A DNA stretch of 64,000 nucleotides, taken from the NCBI GenBank assembly GCA_902799355.1, contig CADCAG010000003.1:38838-102837 (forward strand), in the 5' to 3' direction. The stretch's first letter is position 1, and every line of letters begins with the position of its first letter. The notes under the pieces were generated by a model. The model worked only from the letters and a program-made list of their open reading frames with translations. It had not been told where the DNA came from and ran no database searches. The position numbers and the translations under genes were made by a program. Source of the stretch: an uncultured Bacteroidales bacterium (GTDB lineage Bacteria > Bacteroidota > Bacteroidia > Bacteroidales > Bacteroidaceae). Of the stretch, positions 19,001 through 27,086 are shown piece by piece.

Positions 19001-19423
19001 GAAGGTGTAGATGAGGGCACCCACCAAGGCCGATGCCTCGATGGCTATCCACTTGTACATGGGAATGTCCTTCAGTGTTACGGCATTGCGGAAATCTTCC
19101 TGTTTGATAAGCAGACGACGTACCAAGTGCGATATCGTCCAAAACAGGAACAGTATCGTTGCTGCCGATAACAATGCACTCATCATGTTCACCATAAGAG
19201 CTACCTGTGAGGGGTCGCTGGCAAACTGTGAGAACAGATTGGCAGTCAGCATGAAGAACGGTGCACCGGGTGGGTGGCCGATTTCCAGTTTATAGCCTGT
19301 AGAGATAAATTCCGGACAATCCCAGAAGGATGCTGTCGGTTCGACGGTGGAGCAGTACACAAAGGCTGCGATGGCAAAAGTCAGCCAGCCCAAGATGTTG
19401 TCCACGATTCTGAATTGTTTCAT
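16016..19423 (-). CDS. DUF2723 (TMEM260/GT117-like) membrane glycosyltransferase
   Basis: About 1135 residues. The N-terminal DUF2723 region contains the family signature TASFWDCPEFISTGYKLEIGHPPGAPFF, with an acidic residue in the first periplasmic loop, then roughly a dozen hydrophobic segments up to about residue 720 and a large soluble C-terminal part ending in helical, TPR-like repeats. DUF2723 is related to human TMEM260, a protein O-mannosyltransferase. In Bacteroidota it is a candidate for O-glycosylation of exported proteins; that role is inference. The ATG at 19453 falls within a few bases of the predicted transcription start, so the ATG at 19423 is chosen. It precedes a NodB deacetylase gene with overlap. 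Confidence 0.85.
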   Translation of the reverse strand: MKQFRIVDNILGWLTFAIAAFVYCSTVEPTASFWDCPEFISTGYKLEIGHPPGAPFFMLTANLFSQFASDPSQVALMVNMMSALLSAATILFLFWTISHLVRRLLIKQEDFRNAVTLKDIPMYKWIAIEASALVGALIYTFSDTFWFSAVEGEVYAYSSAFTAVVFWLILKWEDQADQPHADRWLVLIMYMTGLSIGVHLLNLLCLPAIVLVYYYRKFPIDDPKRDLKGSLLALFISVVILAAVLYGVVPGIVQVGGWFELFFVNVLGCPFNTGEIIYIFLLVAVIIWAIYETYNDKAPKRQNAAFLLAVAMLGIPFYGHGYSAAIIGIVVLVVLWFILGYQVKANGQKPKALVSARIKNTSLLCMLMLMIGYSSYALIVIRSSANPPMDQNSPEDIFTLGEYLGREQYGQRPLFYGPAYSSQVALERDGEYCKPVMKKGDPVWQRKEKASPDEKDEYFVVRTKDEYQYAQNMFFPRMYSSAHRGNYESWMGEISGREEMYDRCGEMVSVKVPSQFENLRFFISYQCNWMYWRYFMWNFAGRQNDLQGNGELEHGNWITGFDWFDNWRLGDQSKLPDELKENKGHNVFYCLPLLLGLIGLFWQSLGKHHGSLKDQTGIRQFWVVFFLFFMTGLAIVIYLNQTPSQPRERDYAYAGSFYAYAIWCGIGVAGIIELLKQKLKKVNLVALASIISLACLFVPIQMASQTWDDHDRSNRYTCRDFGQNYLNTCQQGNNPIIFTNGDNDTFPLWYNQDVEGVRTDARVCNLSYLQTDWYIDQMRRPAYDSPSVPISWERIEYCAGTNEYVSIEPEMKEAVLNLYQQHPEQARQQFGDEPFELKNILKYWVRSKNADVHMIPTDTLYMTIDKDAVRRSGMLMATDSIPDKMVISLKGKRALYKGDLMILEMLAQCNWERPIYVAVSVGDDNYINLGDNVITEGLAYRITPFTTTRDGRPIPGVKNFDTEKTYDNVMHRFKFGGIDKPGIYLDETVMRMCYTHRRTMAKLALELMYEGKEKKAEEVLRYTEKMIPSFNVAHNYSSGSLDMARTWASLGKKKEALNIINQMWKNSVQYMKWFCSLEQYRFESAKHDCLVNFYILEQLASLTEIVDEKTYERQMKELTLLSNIFEQRGGKLYED

Positions 19424-19457
19424 TATCTGATTGTTGATTGATTTTCGTTCCAACCTG

Positions 19458-19465
19458 CAAAGGTA
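19458..19465 (-). promoter_or_regulatory. -7 promoter element for the DUF2723 gene
   Basis: TACCTTTG on the minus strand matches TAnnTTTG, about 35 nt before the ATG at 19423. The region where a -33 box should be is occupied by the AATGAAG repeat, and no TTTG is visible there. Confidence 0.5.
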
Positions 19466-19473
19466 ATATATAT

Positions 19474-19501
19474 AATGAAGAATGAAGAATGAAGAATGAA
19501 G
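19474..19501 (+). repeat. AATGAAG x4 heptad tandem repeat
   Basis: Four perfect copies of AATGAAG between the DUF2723 and YqaA-like genes, directly upstream of the predicted -7 element. Confidence 0.9.
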
Positions 19502-19539
19502 AATTTGCTTTAGCCTTGTTTTTTTTAACGTTTAAACAG

Positions 19540-19992
19540 CTATATAAACAGTTGTGCACCATATATCAAAACCACGTAGCGTAGGAATTTACCCAATGCG
19601 ATGCTGGTCAGTGAGATGGGAATGTTGGCGCGCATCAGTCCTAAGACGATGGTGATGGCTGACCCTAGCAAGGGTACAAAGGCAAAGAACCCCATCCAGG
19701 CGCCATGACCTCCCATGAAGCGGGTGGCCTTGTCAAGATCCTGCTGTTTGACATGCAGGTATTTCTCTATCCACTCCAGCTTACCCATGCGCCCTACGAA
19801 ATAGTTGAACATTCCACCAGCCACATTGCCGATGGTTCCATAGATGATAAGTCCCCAAGGGTCCAGTCCTGCAGCCAACAGTCCAGTCATTACCGCCTCG
19901 CTAGAGAACGGGAAGAAGGAGCCGGCAATGAAGGCTGTGATTAACATGCCCCAATAACCGTAACTAATCAGGAGAGAGATGAGAACATCCAT
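19540..19992 (-). CDS. YqaA/DedA-like (VTT domain) membrane protein
   Basis: A 150-residue membrane protein with the compact YqaA layout: a hydrophobic N terminus, FFPFSSEAVMTGLLAAG, GTIGNVAGGMFNYFVGRMG, a soluble segment with GHGAWMGFFAFVPLLGSAITIVLG, and a final helix. The VTT/DedA superfamily is linked to lipid scrambling and membrane homeostasis; a specific role for this small subfamily is not known to me. The 5' end overlaps the preceding membrane-protein gene by 25 nt, so it is probably the last gene of the run starting at rlmL. Confidence 0.82.
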   Translation of the reverse strand: MDVLISLLISYGYWGMLITAFIAGSFFPFSSEAVMTGLLAAGLDPWGLIIYGTIGNVAGGMFNYFVGRMGKLEWIEKYLHVKQQDLDKATRFMGGHGAWMGFFAFVPLLGSAITIVLGLMRANIPISLTSIALGKFLRYVVLIYGAQLFI

Positions 19993-20906
19993 ATATTATA
20001 GATCGTAAGTAACAGTGTAGCAATGCAGAGTGTCATAAAGGTGATGTTCGTCAGTTTGGTAGATGACAGTGCCGCAAAATGGGCTATCAGCGGTGAGGTG
20101 TTGAGTATCATGATAAGCAACATGGCATTGAAATGCTGTGGCTGCAGCAGCAGGAACAGCAGGGCTGCCATATCCATAAAGATAAAGAAACCATAGAACA
20201 TACGGATGCGTATCTTGTCCAGATAACTTTTTCGGATATAGTGTACCGTACCTATAATGGACAGTAGGATGACCAAACCTAGCGTAGCCTTTTGACTGTC
20301 AGTGATGCCATAGAAGTTAAAGGGCTCGTCAAAGGCTGTCAGTGCCATGAAATGATCAATGATTGCTGAATAGTCTTTCTGGTAGAACAACCATGCGCAG
20401 TAGAACCAATAGGGTGTCACTAGTCCTAACAACGATGCTATCCAGGTGCGCCAGGATAGTGACATCGTGTTGGTAATCATCAGAAGCCAGATTAGTGGCA
20501 GGAAGAAGAGCACATGAATATATGAGATTGACGCCACGCCGAGAAAGAGAAAGGCGTAGTAGGTGAGTCCTGCCGCCTCTTTATTCTGGTACGTGAGAAA
20601 TAGCAATAGAATGCTTACTACCAGGCACATCAGCATGGAGACCTCGCGGAGGGCAGGGAAGAGGAAACATGCACAGCAAGTCAACGTCAGGAATGTACTA
20701 CTCACCATGCGTGAGAAGATGCGTATCAGGGCATTGATGTTGTTGAGTTCTACCATCAGGTAGGTGGTGAAGCCAAAGCATATCAGCTGCCACCACCAGT
20801 GATTGGTCACAACACCACAAGATAACCATACTGCCATGGCATATACCGTGGTGACAGGCATGGTCATCTTGCTTTCCGCAATCCTATTCTGTAGTAGTTT
20901 CCTCAC
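19968..20906 (-). CDS. Conserved multi-pass membrane protein of unknown function (GTG start)
   Basis: A 312-residue protein with about nine hydrophobic segments (for example LICFGFTTYLMVEL, FLTLTCCACFLFPAL, MLMCLVVSILLLFLTY, IMILNTSPLIAHFAAL) and few charged residues. It resembles uncharacterised Bacteroidales membrane proteins, but I do not recognise a catalytic motif. The longest frame begins with GTG at 20906, inside a 7-bp repeat; an ATG at 20867 preceded by GGAAAG is an alternative start. It lies between purD and the YqaA-like gene on the same strand, overlapping the latter. Confidence 0.75.
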   Translation of the reverse strand: MRKLLQNRIAESKMTMPVTTVYAMAVWLSCGVVTNHWWWQLICFGFTTYLMVELNNINALIRIFSRMVSSTFLTLTCCACFLFPALREVSMLMCLVVSILLLFLTYQNKEAAGLTYYAFLFLGVASISYIHVLFFLPLIWLLMITNTMSLSWRTWIASLLGLVTPYWFYCAWLFYQKDYSAIIDHFMALTAFDEPFNFYGITDSQKATLGLVILLSIIGTVHYIRKSYLDKIRIRMFYGFFIFMDMAALLFLLLQPQHFNAMLLIMILNTSPLIAHFAALSSTKLTNITFMTLCIATLLLTIYNIWMFSSLS

Positions 20907-20925
20907 TATTCGTTATTCACTATTC
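20905..20925 (+). repeat. Heptad repeat between purD and membrane protein gene
   Basis: Three 7-bp units (ACTATTC, GTTATTC, ACTATTC) fill the junction and touch the GTG start codon of the downstream gene on the minus strand. Confidence 0.7.
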
Positions 20926-20941
20926 ATTAGCGAAGCGCCTT

Positions 20942-22228
20942 CTATAGGTCTGCTCCAATGTCACGACGGAAATATCTGTCGGTGAACTGGATCTTCTTGG
21001 CTTCTTCGAAAGACTTCTGCAATGCCTCGCTCTTGTCTTTACCATATGACGATACGGCAATGACGCGTCCACCATTGGTAACAAGTTTTCCGTCCTTGAG
21101 TGCAGTGCCAGCATGGAAAACAATACTACCATCGACCTTGTCAATACCACTCATCTCATAACCTTTTTTGTATGCTTGTGGATAGCCTCCGCTGACCAAC
21201 ATGACACAGACGGCGGCACGCTTGTCGAACTCGATGGCGTGTTGGTCAAGATTGCCAGCAGCAACACCTTCAAAGAGGTCTACGATATCGCTCTTCAGGC
21301 GCAGCATGACGCTTTCCGTCTCTGGGTCGCCCATACGGCAGTTGTATTCGATAACGTAGGGCTCGGGCTCGCCAGTGGGGGTGTTAGTGCGGTTGATAAG
21401 ACCAAAGAAGATAAAGCCTTTATAGTCGATGCCATCGGCTTTCAGACCCTCTACGGTAGGACGGATGATGCGGTCTTCCACCTTCTGCATCCACTCTTTG
21501 GTTGCAAAGGGTACTGGGCTGACAGAACCCATACCGCCCGTATTCAGGCCAGTATCTCCCTCTCCGATACGTTTGTAGTCCTTGGCTTCAGGCAGTATCT
21601 GATAGTGGTCGCCATCAGTGAGTACGAAGACGCTGCACTCGATACCGCTCATAAACTCCTCGATGACGACACGACTGCTGGCATTGCCGAACATGCCGCC
21701 CAGCATCTCCTGCAGCTCCTTCTTGGCCTCGTCGAGGGTGGGGAGAATGAGAACGCCCTTGCCGGCACAGAGACCGTCAGCCTTCAGTACGTAGGGTGCC
21801 TGGAGGGTTTCCAAGAAGGCTAAACCTTCTTGCACATGTTCTCCGTCGAACGTCTCATAGCGGGCTGTGGGGATGTTATGACGTGTCATGAATGCTTTGG
21901 CAAAGTCCTTTGACCCTTCCAATACGGCACCAGCCTTTGATGGGCCGATGACAGGGATGTTCTTGGTACGCTCATCTACCTTCATGTCGTCGTAGATACC
22001 TTTTACCAGTGGGTCTTCCGGTCCGACAACAACCATATCGATGGCTTTGTCGACACAGAACTGTTTGATGGCTTCGAAGTCGTCAGCCTTCATAGCTACG
22101 TTCTCTCCGCAATTGCCAGTACCACCATTGCCTGGTGCAATATACAGTTTCTCACATTTCTCACTCTGAGCAATTTTCCAGGCCAGCGCATGCTCACGTC
22201 CGCCACTGCCTAAAAGTAGTATCTTCAT
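20942..22228 (-). CDS. purD: Phosphoribosylamine--glycine ligase
   Basis: A 428-residue ATP-grasp enzyme making glycinamide ribonucleotide in purine synthesis. It begins with the classic [18 protein letters not shown], continues with [42 protein letters not shown], and the ATP-grasp body ([56 protein letters not shown]). An in-frame upstream extension to 22375 overlaps serB and contains no family sequence, so the ATG at 22228 is used. The gap to serB is filled by 8-bp repeats. Confidence 0.96.
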   Translation of the reverse strand: MKILLLGSGGREHALAWKIAQSEKCEKLYIAPGNGGTGNCGENVAMKADDFEAIKQFCVDKAIDMVVVGPEDPLVKGIYDDMKVDERTKNIPVIGPSKAGAVLEGSKDFAKAFMTRHNIPTARYETFDGEHVQEGLAFLETLQAPYVLKADGLCAGKGVLILPTLDEAKKELQEMLGGMFGNASSRVVIEEFMSGIECSVFVLTDGDHYQILPEAKDYKRIGEGDTGLNTGGMGSVSPVPFATKEWMQKVEDRIIRPTVEGLKADGIDYKGFIFFGLINRTNTPTGEPEPYVIEYNCRMGDPETESVMLRLKSDIVDLFEGVAAGNLDQHAIEFDKRAAVCVMLVSGGYPQAYKKGYEMSGIDKVDGSIVFHAGTALKDGKLVTNGGRVIAVSSYGKDKSEALQKSFEEAKKIQFTDRYFRRDIGADL

Positions 22229-22240
22229 TGTTTTTATTGT

Positions 22241-22280
22241 TTTTTTCGATATTTCGAGGTTTCGATATTCCGATATTTCG
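22241..22280 (+). repeat. Octad tandem repeat between serB and purD
   Basis: Five 8-bp units (TTTTTTCG, ATATTTCG, AGGTTTCG, ATATTCCG, ATATTTCG) end exactly at the serB stop codon. The 16-mer TTCGATATTTCGAGGT (22245-22260) recurs identically at 54665-54680. Confidence 0.88.
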
Positions 22281-23513
22281 TTATAGTTTACCTTGTTCTC
22301 CCAGATAGCTGTCTTTAAAGCCGAGGAAGTAGAGCACGCCATCCAGTCCGATGGTGTTGATACTCTGCTTGGCATTCGCTACCACACGGGGCTTGGCATG
22401 GAAGGCAATGCCGAGACCAGCCTCACTAATCATTGGCAGGTCGTTGGCACCGTCGCCAACGGCGATGGTTTGTGCCAGATTCACCTTTTCCACCTGTGCG
22501 ATGAGCTTGAGAAGCTCGGCCTTACGGTGACCATCTACAATCTCACCGACGTAACGACCTGTCAGCTTGCCGTCCTCGCCTACCTCCAACTCGTTGGCAT
22601 AGACATAGTCGATACCATAGCGGCGCTGTAGGTATTCGCCAAAGAAGGTGAATCCACCAGAGAGGATGGCTATCTTGTAACCGCAGGTCTTCAGCACCGA
22701 CATCAAGCGGTCTGCACCTTCTGTGATGGGCAGGTGTTCGGCAATGTCCTGCATAACGCTGACATCCAAGCCTTTCAGTAGAGCCACACGACGGGTGAAA
22801 CTCTCCTTGAAGTCTATCTCGCCACGCATGGCACTTTCGGTGATGGCACGTACCTGGTCGCCCACACCATTGCGCTCAGCCAGTTCGTCGATACACTCTG
22901 TCTGGATGAGGGTAGAGTCCATATCAAAGCAGATGAGACGGCGCATGCGTCGGAACATGTCATCCTTCTGGAACGAGAAATCAATCTCCATCTCGCTCGA
23001 CAGCTTCATCAGCTTACGTTGCATCTCCTGACGATTGATGGGCTCGCCACGTAGTGAGAACTGGATGCAGGCACGGGTGTGCTTGTCGAGTTGCTTAATA
23101 CTCTTTCGACCAGTCAGACGCAGGATGCTATCGATATTCAGCCCCTGATCGGCAAGGATGCGCGTGGCAGCCTCTATCTGGCGTGCCTCCAACTGGCGAC
23201 CCAACACCATGAGGATGTAACGGTTCTTTCCCTGGTGACCTACCCAGTCTTCATATTCATCATCGCTGATAGGTGCAAAACCGATGTTGACACCCAACTC
23301 AGTGGCCTTGAACAGTAACTCTTTCATGGCCAATCCTGACTTCATCTCGTCAATACGCATCAAAATGCCCAGTGACAACGTGCTATGGATGTCTGCCTGA
23401 CCGATGTCTAGAATCTGAGCATCGTACTTGGCAAGGATGCCCATTACTGCGGCAGTCAGTCCAGGACGGTCTTGTCCTGTGATGCGAATTAGAATCTGCT
23501 CCTCTTTCATCAT
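22281..23513 (-). CDS. serB: Phosphoserine phosphatase with tandem ACT domains
   Basis: A 410-residue protein. Two ACT regulatory domains (residues about 5-85, with [16 protein letters not shown], and about 95-175) precede a HAD phosphatase. The HAD motifs are [16 protein letters not shown] (nucleophile and acid Asp), SGGFTFFGE, and [16 protein letters not shown]. It makes serine from phosphoserine. The N-terminal ACT pair suggests amino-acid feedback. The start lies 6 nt from the stop of the peptidase gene, so the two are co-transcribed. Confidence 0.95.
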   Translation of the reverse strand: MMKEEQILIRITGQDRPGLTAAVMGILAKYDAQILDIGQADIHSTLSLGILMRIDEMKSGLAMKELLFKATELGVNIGFAPISDDEYEDWVGHQGKNRYILMVLGRQLEARQIEAATRILADQGLNIDSILRLTGRKSIKQLDKHTRACIQFSLRGEPINRQEMQRKLMKLSSEMEIDFSFQKDDMFRRMRRLICFDMDSTLIQTECIDELAERNGVGDQVRAITESAMRGEIDFKESFTRRVALLKGLDVSVMQDIAEHLPITEGADRLMSVLKTCGYKIAILSGGFTFFGEYLQRRYGIDYVYANELEVGEDGKLTGRYVGEIVDGHRKAELLKLIAQVEKVNLAQTIAVGDGANDLPMISEAGLGIAFHAKPRVVANAKQSINTIGLDGVLYFLGFKDSYLGEQGKL

Positions 23514-23519
23514 TATTCC

Positions 23520-25496
23520 TTATTTTAAGTAGTCTTCAAAATACTGCGTGATACGTTCATGCAGATGGACACTGGCATGGCCTCGCATGTTGTGCTCTTC
23601 ACCGGGATAGGCGAAGAAGTCTGGCTGTGTGCCGGCCTTGATGCAGGCATCAAGGAACGACAGACAGTGCTGAGGGACAACGGTGTTATCGTTGTAGCCA
23701 GTGATAATCTGCAACTTACCCTTCAGGTTCTTTGCTTTGTCGATAAGACTGCTCTTGGCATATCCTTCAGGGTTGTTCTGTGGGGTACCCATATAGCGCT
23801 CACCATACATAATCTCATACCATTTCCAATCGATGACAGGACCACCAGCAACACCCACTTTGAAGACGTCGGGGTAGTTGAGCATCAATGAGATGGTCAT
23901 GAAACCACCGAAGCTCCATCCGTGGATACCCATTCTGTTGGCATCCACATACGGCAAACTCTTCAGATACTCTACACCCTTCATCTGGTCTTGCATCTCT
24001 ATCTGTCCTAACTGATGGAAGGTAGCCTGTTCAAACTCCAGACCGCGATTCTCTGAACCACGATTGTCAAGGATGAACAGCACATAACCCTTTTGTGCCA
24101 TGTATGTCTCCCATGTGCGACTATACCAATGCCACGCAGCCTCTACGTTGTGGGCATGAGGACCTCCATAGACATAAACCACTGTGGGATACTTCTTGGT
24201 AGCATCAAAGTCGTGAGGCTTTACCATACGATAGTATAGGTCCGTCTTACCGTCGGCAGCCTTGATGGTACCACTCTCGAAGATGGGCTGTTGATAGCCC
24301 TCCCAAGGGTCTGCTGCTGTAAAGAGACGAGTGGCTTTTGCTGTATGAGTAGAAACAACATCGATATTGCGAGGTACGTCTGGTTCTGTATAACGGTCAA
24401 TGATATACAGACCGCTTTCTGACAACTCGCCATGGTGAGAACCACGGCCGTTGTCAAGCAGCGTGCGCTTGCCCGTCTTGACGTCAACGCTGTAGATGTT
24501 ACGTTGTATGGCGTTCTTCTCGTTCGAGACGATGATGATGCTCTTGTCTTTCTTGTTAAAGCCCAGCACCTCTTCCACGACCCATGGACCTTTCGTCAAC
24601 TGCTTCAGCAACTCTCCCTTATTATTAAATAGGTACAGATGGTTATATCCGTCGCGCTGACTCTGCATCATGAACTTCGTATCATCCCATGGTAGGAACA
24701 CGATGGGATGCATCGGTTCTACGTATTTATCGCTGGTCTCACGATACAGCTCACCCAAGGGCATACCTGTTTCAGCATCATAGCTGACGAGTCGGCAGTC
24801 GTTCTGAGCGCGGTTCAGCTCAAACATGTAAATCTTCTTGGAGTCGGGACTCCATGCGATGTTGGTGAAATAGCGGTCTGTGGGATCTCCTGCTTGCAGA
24901 TAGATGGTCTTGTTGGTATTGAGGTCATAGACACCCACCGTTACCTTGTGCGAGGTCATGCCAGCCATAGGGTATTTGTCAGGCTCATAGGAGGCCTCGC
25001 GAGGGAAGATGTCTACCTGAGGGTAGTCGGACACCATGCTCTGGTCCATGCGATAGAACGCCAGACGTTGGCCGTCAGGGCTCCAGAAGGTTCCCTTCTT
25101 GATTCCAAACTCGTTTCTGTGTACAGCAGAACCATACACAATCTCGCGACTGCCATCGGTGGATAGCTGGTATTCCTTGCCCTGCGCATCAACGACGTAC
25201 AGCTGATGGTCCTTGATAATTGTTGTGGCTTTCGATCCGCTTTTCCGCTCGTTGTTCTCGTCGTCAGTAAGGATACGGATGTCTTTGCCTGTCTTTTTGT
25301 CAACGAGGAAACACTGCTCATTGTCGATGCGTATCAGTTCGTCGCCCCACCATGCATACCATTTGTTCTCAGGCTGTAGGTTACGGTAGTTGGTGCCACC
25401 GAAGTTCAAGTCTTCCAGGGTGAAGAGTTTTTTTTCTTGACCACTCATGGACAGTGTTGCGCAAAGTAACAATAACAGAAACTTAATCTTCATCAT
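23520..25496 (-). CDS. Dipeptidyl peptidase IV-like S9 family serine peptidase
   Basis: About 658 residues with a signal peptide (FLLLLLCATLSMSGQ). The N-terminal part is a DPP IV-type eight-bladed propeller (FWSPDGQRLAFYRMDQSMVSDYP and related blades). The C-terminal hydrolase has YVYGGPHAHNVEAAWHW, DNRGSENRGLEFE, the nucleophile elbow HGWSFGGFM, and a late EEHNMRGHASVHLHERI containing the catalytic His. Such enzymes clip dipeptides, often Xaa-Pro, from peptides in the periplasm. A frame open to 25862 lies over the rlmL tail and is not used; ATGs at 25496 and 25493 precede the signal peptide. It overlaps the end of rlmL. Confidence 0.92.
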   Translation of the reverse strand: MMKIKFLLLLLCATLSMSGQEKKLFTLEDLNFGGTNYRNLQPENKWYAWWGDELIRIDNEQCFLVDKKTGKDIRILTDDENNERKSGSKATTIIKDHQLYVVDAQGKEYQLSTDGSREIVYGSAVHRNEFGIKKGTFWSPDGQRLAFYRMDQSMVSDYPQVDIFPREASYEPDKYPMAGMTSHKVTVGVYDLNTNKTIYLQAGDPTDRYFTNIAWSPDSKKIYMFELNRAQNDCRLVSYDAETGMPLGELYRETSDKYVEPMHPIVFLPWDDTKFMMQSQRDGYNHLYLFNNKGELLKQLTKGPWVVEEVLGFNKKDKSIIIVSNEKNAIQRNIYSVDVKTGKRTLLDNGRGSHHGELSESGLYIIDRYTEPDVPRNIDVVSTHTAKATRLFTAADPWEGYQQPIFESGTIKAADGKTDLYYRMVKPHDFDATKKYPTVVYVYGGPHAHNVEAAWHWYSRTWETYMAQKGYVLFILDNRGSENRGLEFEQATFHQLGQIEMQDQMKGVEYLKSLPYVDANRMGIHGWSFGGFMTISLMLNYPDVFKVGVAGGPVIDWKWYEIMYGERYMGTPQNNPEGYAKSSLIDKAKNLKGKLQIITGYNDNTVVPQHCLSFLDACIKAGTQPDFFAYPGEEHNMRGHASVHLHERITQYFEDYLK

Positions 25497-26958
25497 TGTC
25501 GAAACGTCTGTTGTTCTTTCTCTTGTCAAATCCGCGGCCACCCTTGTTGAACTTTCTGGAATCTCTGCTATCTCTGCTGTCTCTAGAATATCTAGAACCT
25601 CTAGAGTCTCTAGACTCTCTGGGACTTCTAGAATCTCTAGATTCTCTAGGATCCTTGCGTTCGAAACTGTGGAACTTGAAGTTGCGGATGTCCGCCTCTG
25701 CATTCTCCTCCTGTTCGTCAAGGCGCTTCTTGAACTCGCGGTTCTGCTTGAAACGGCGCTTCTCTGCCATCTTCTGCTTTTCCTCTTCTGTCTTGACAGT
25801 ACCGCCCTCAGCACGGAAATCCTTGATTTTGCCGTCAAACATCTGGTATTTGCGGAACTCACACTCCAACGATCCGTTGAAGACGGGAATCTTGATGGAG
25901 GGCTTCAGGCCAATCTGGTCAAAGCATTCCTCACGATAGGATAGTATCCACGCGTCGTTGCCAGTAAATTCATGCTTCAGGCGTTCACCAATCATCTTGT
26001 ATGTTCCCAGCAGGTCGGGTGTAGAGATACGCTCGCCATAGGGTGGGTTAGTGACGATAATGCTCTTCTCCTTGGGCTTGGTGAAGTTCTTGAAGTCCTG
26101 TTCCGTGACAGTGATGTCACTGGTCAGGCCTGCGGCCTTCGCATTGAGGCGTGCTGTATTGACAGCCTTGATGTCGACATCGTAACCATAGATATGGTGG
26201 TTGAACTCGCGCTCCTGTGAGTCGTCATTGTATATCTTGTCGAAGAGGTCAGCATCAAAGTCGGGCCACTTCTCAAAGGCGAACTCCTTGCGGAACAGGC
26301 CTGGTGCCATGTTGCGGGCAATGAGTGCTGCTTCAATGAGCAGGGTGCCAGAGCCACACATGGGGTCTATGAAGTCGGTGTCGCCCTGCCAGCCTGTCAT
26401 CAGGATCATGCCTGCAGCCAGTACCTCGTTGAGAGGTGCCTCGACAGACTCCTGACGATAGCCACGTCGATGAAGTGATTCGCCACTGGAGTCAAGACAT
26501 AGTGTACATTGATCTTCTGCAATATGGATGTGCAGGCGGATGTCGGGATTAGAAATGCTAATGTTAGGGCGCTTGCCTGTGCGCTCACGGAACTGGTCCA
26601 CGATAGCATCCTTGACCTTGTATGCTACGAACTTCGAGTGTCTGAACTCCTCAGAGAATACCACCGAGTCGACGGCAAACGTTTTGTCAAGGGCTATATA
26701 TTCACTCCAGTCAATATCTTTTACGCCATCATAGACGTCATCGGCAGAGAGAGCACGGAAATGTTTGATGGGTTTTAAGATGCGTATTGCGGTGTGTAAC
26801 TGGAAGTTAGCTCGATATAAGAGCTCCTTGTCACCCTTAAAGGTTACCATTCGACGCCCTATCTGTACGTCATCTGCGCCCAGTTGCGTTAACTCCTTCG
26901 CTAAGACAGGCTCTAAGCCCATAAAGGTCTTGGCGATGATTTCAAATTTTTGTGCCAT
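25483..26958 (-). CDS. THUMP-domain class I SAM-dependent RNA methyltransferase (RlmL-like) with RDS-repeat tail
   Basis: A 491-residue protein. The N-terminal THUMP region (residues about 1-160) is followed by an RNA methyltransferase domain with FIDPMCGSGTLLIEAALIARN and the catalytic IVTNPPYGERI motif, typical of the 23S rRNA guanine-N2 methyltransferase family (RlmL/YpsC type). After about residue 385 comes an unusual charged tail with Arg-Asp-Ser repeats, ending in FDKRKNNRRF. The tail is encoded by ten 9-bp DNA units (25561-25650). Such RS/RG-like tails may aid RNA binding; that is inference. It heads the run rlmL, peptidase, serB, purD, membrane protein, YqaA-like. Confidence 0.9.
   Translation of the reverse strand: MAQKFEIIAKTFMGLEPVLAKELTQLGADDVQIGRRMVTFKGDKELLYRANFQLHTAIRILKPIKHFRALSADDVYDGVKDIDWSEYIALDKTFAVDSVVFSEEFRHSKFVAYKVKDAIVDQFRERTGKRPNISISNPDIRLHIHIAEDQCTLCLDSSGESLHRRGYRQESVEAPLNEVLAAGMILMTGWQGDTDFIDPMCGSGTLLIEAALIARNMAPGLFRKEFAFEKWPDFDADLFDKIYNDDSQEREFNHHIYGYDVDIKAVNTARLNAKAAGLTSDITVTEQDFKNFTKPKEKSIIVTNPPYGERISTPDLLGTYKMIGERLKHEFTGNDAWILSYREECFDQIGLKPSIKIPVFNGSLECEFRKYQMFDGKIKDFRAEGGTVKTEEEKQKMAEKRRFKQNREFKKRLDEQEENAEADIRNFKFHSFERKDPRESRDSRSPRESRDSRGSRYSRDSRDSRDSRKFNKGGRGFDKRKNNRRFDNDED
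25561..25650 (+). repeat. Ten 9-bp units encoding the RDS tail of the RNA methyltransferase
   Basis: Ten consecutive 9-bp units (ATCTCTGCT twice, then variants such as GTCTCTAGA, ATATCTAGA, ACCTCTAGA, ATCTCTAGA) run without a phase break. On the minus strand each encodes Arg-x-Ser or a close variant. Confidence 0.9.
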
Positions 26959-26984
26959 TATGTATAATAGGTATAATTATGGTG

Positions 26985-27016
26985 CAAAGGTACGAATAAG
27001 CGAGCAAAAAAACAAA
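26985..27016 (-). promoter_or_regulatory. Promoter for the rlmL-led operon
   Basis: On the minus strand, TTTG (27013-27016) and TACCTTTG (26985-26992) are separated by 20 bp, a good Bacteroidota promoter. It lies about 27 nt upstream of the rlmL ATG at 26958 and is divergent from the histidine kinase promoter. Confidence 0.8.
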
Positions 27017-27031
27017 TAAACTCCACATTAT

Positions 27032-27063
27032 TTTGGTTTTTACAAAAAGAATTCGTAACTTTG
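27032..27063 (+). promoter_or_regulatory. Promoter for the histidine kinase gene
   Basis: TTTG (27032-27035) and TAACTTTG (27056-27063) with a 20-bp spacer. The two divergent -33 boxes are about 15 bp apart, so the promoters could interfere. Confidence 0.8.
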
Positions 27064-27086
27064 CGCAATCATAAGTACTTAGCTGT

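Noticed and set aside
22229-22375. Longer N terminus for purD
   Set aside because: It overlaps serB and the octad repeats; purD proteins begin at the [13 protein letters not shown] motif.
25497-25862. N-terminal extension of the DPP IV-like peptidase frame
   Set aside because: It lies wholly over the rlmL coding sequence in another frame and reflects its 9-bp repeats (LEVPESLETLEVL-like text); the signal peptide begins at 25496.
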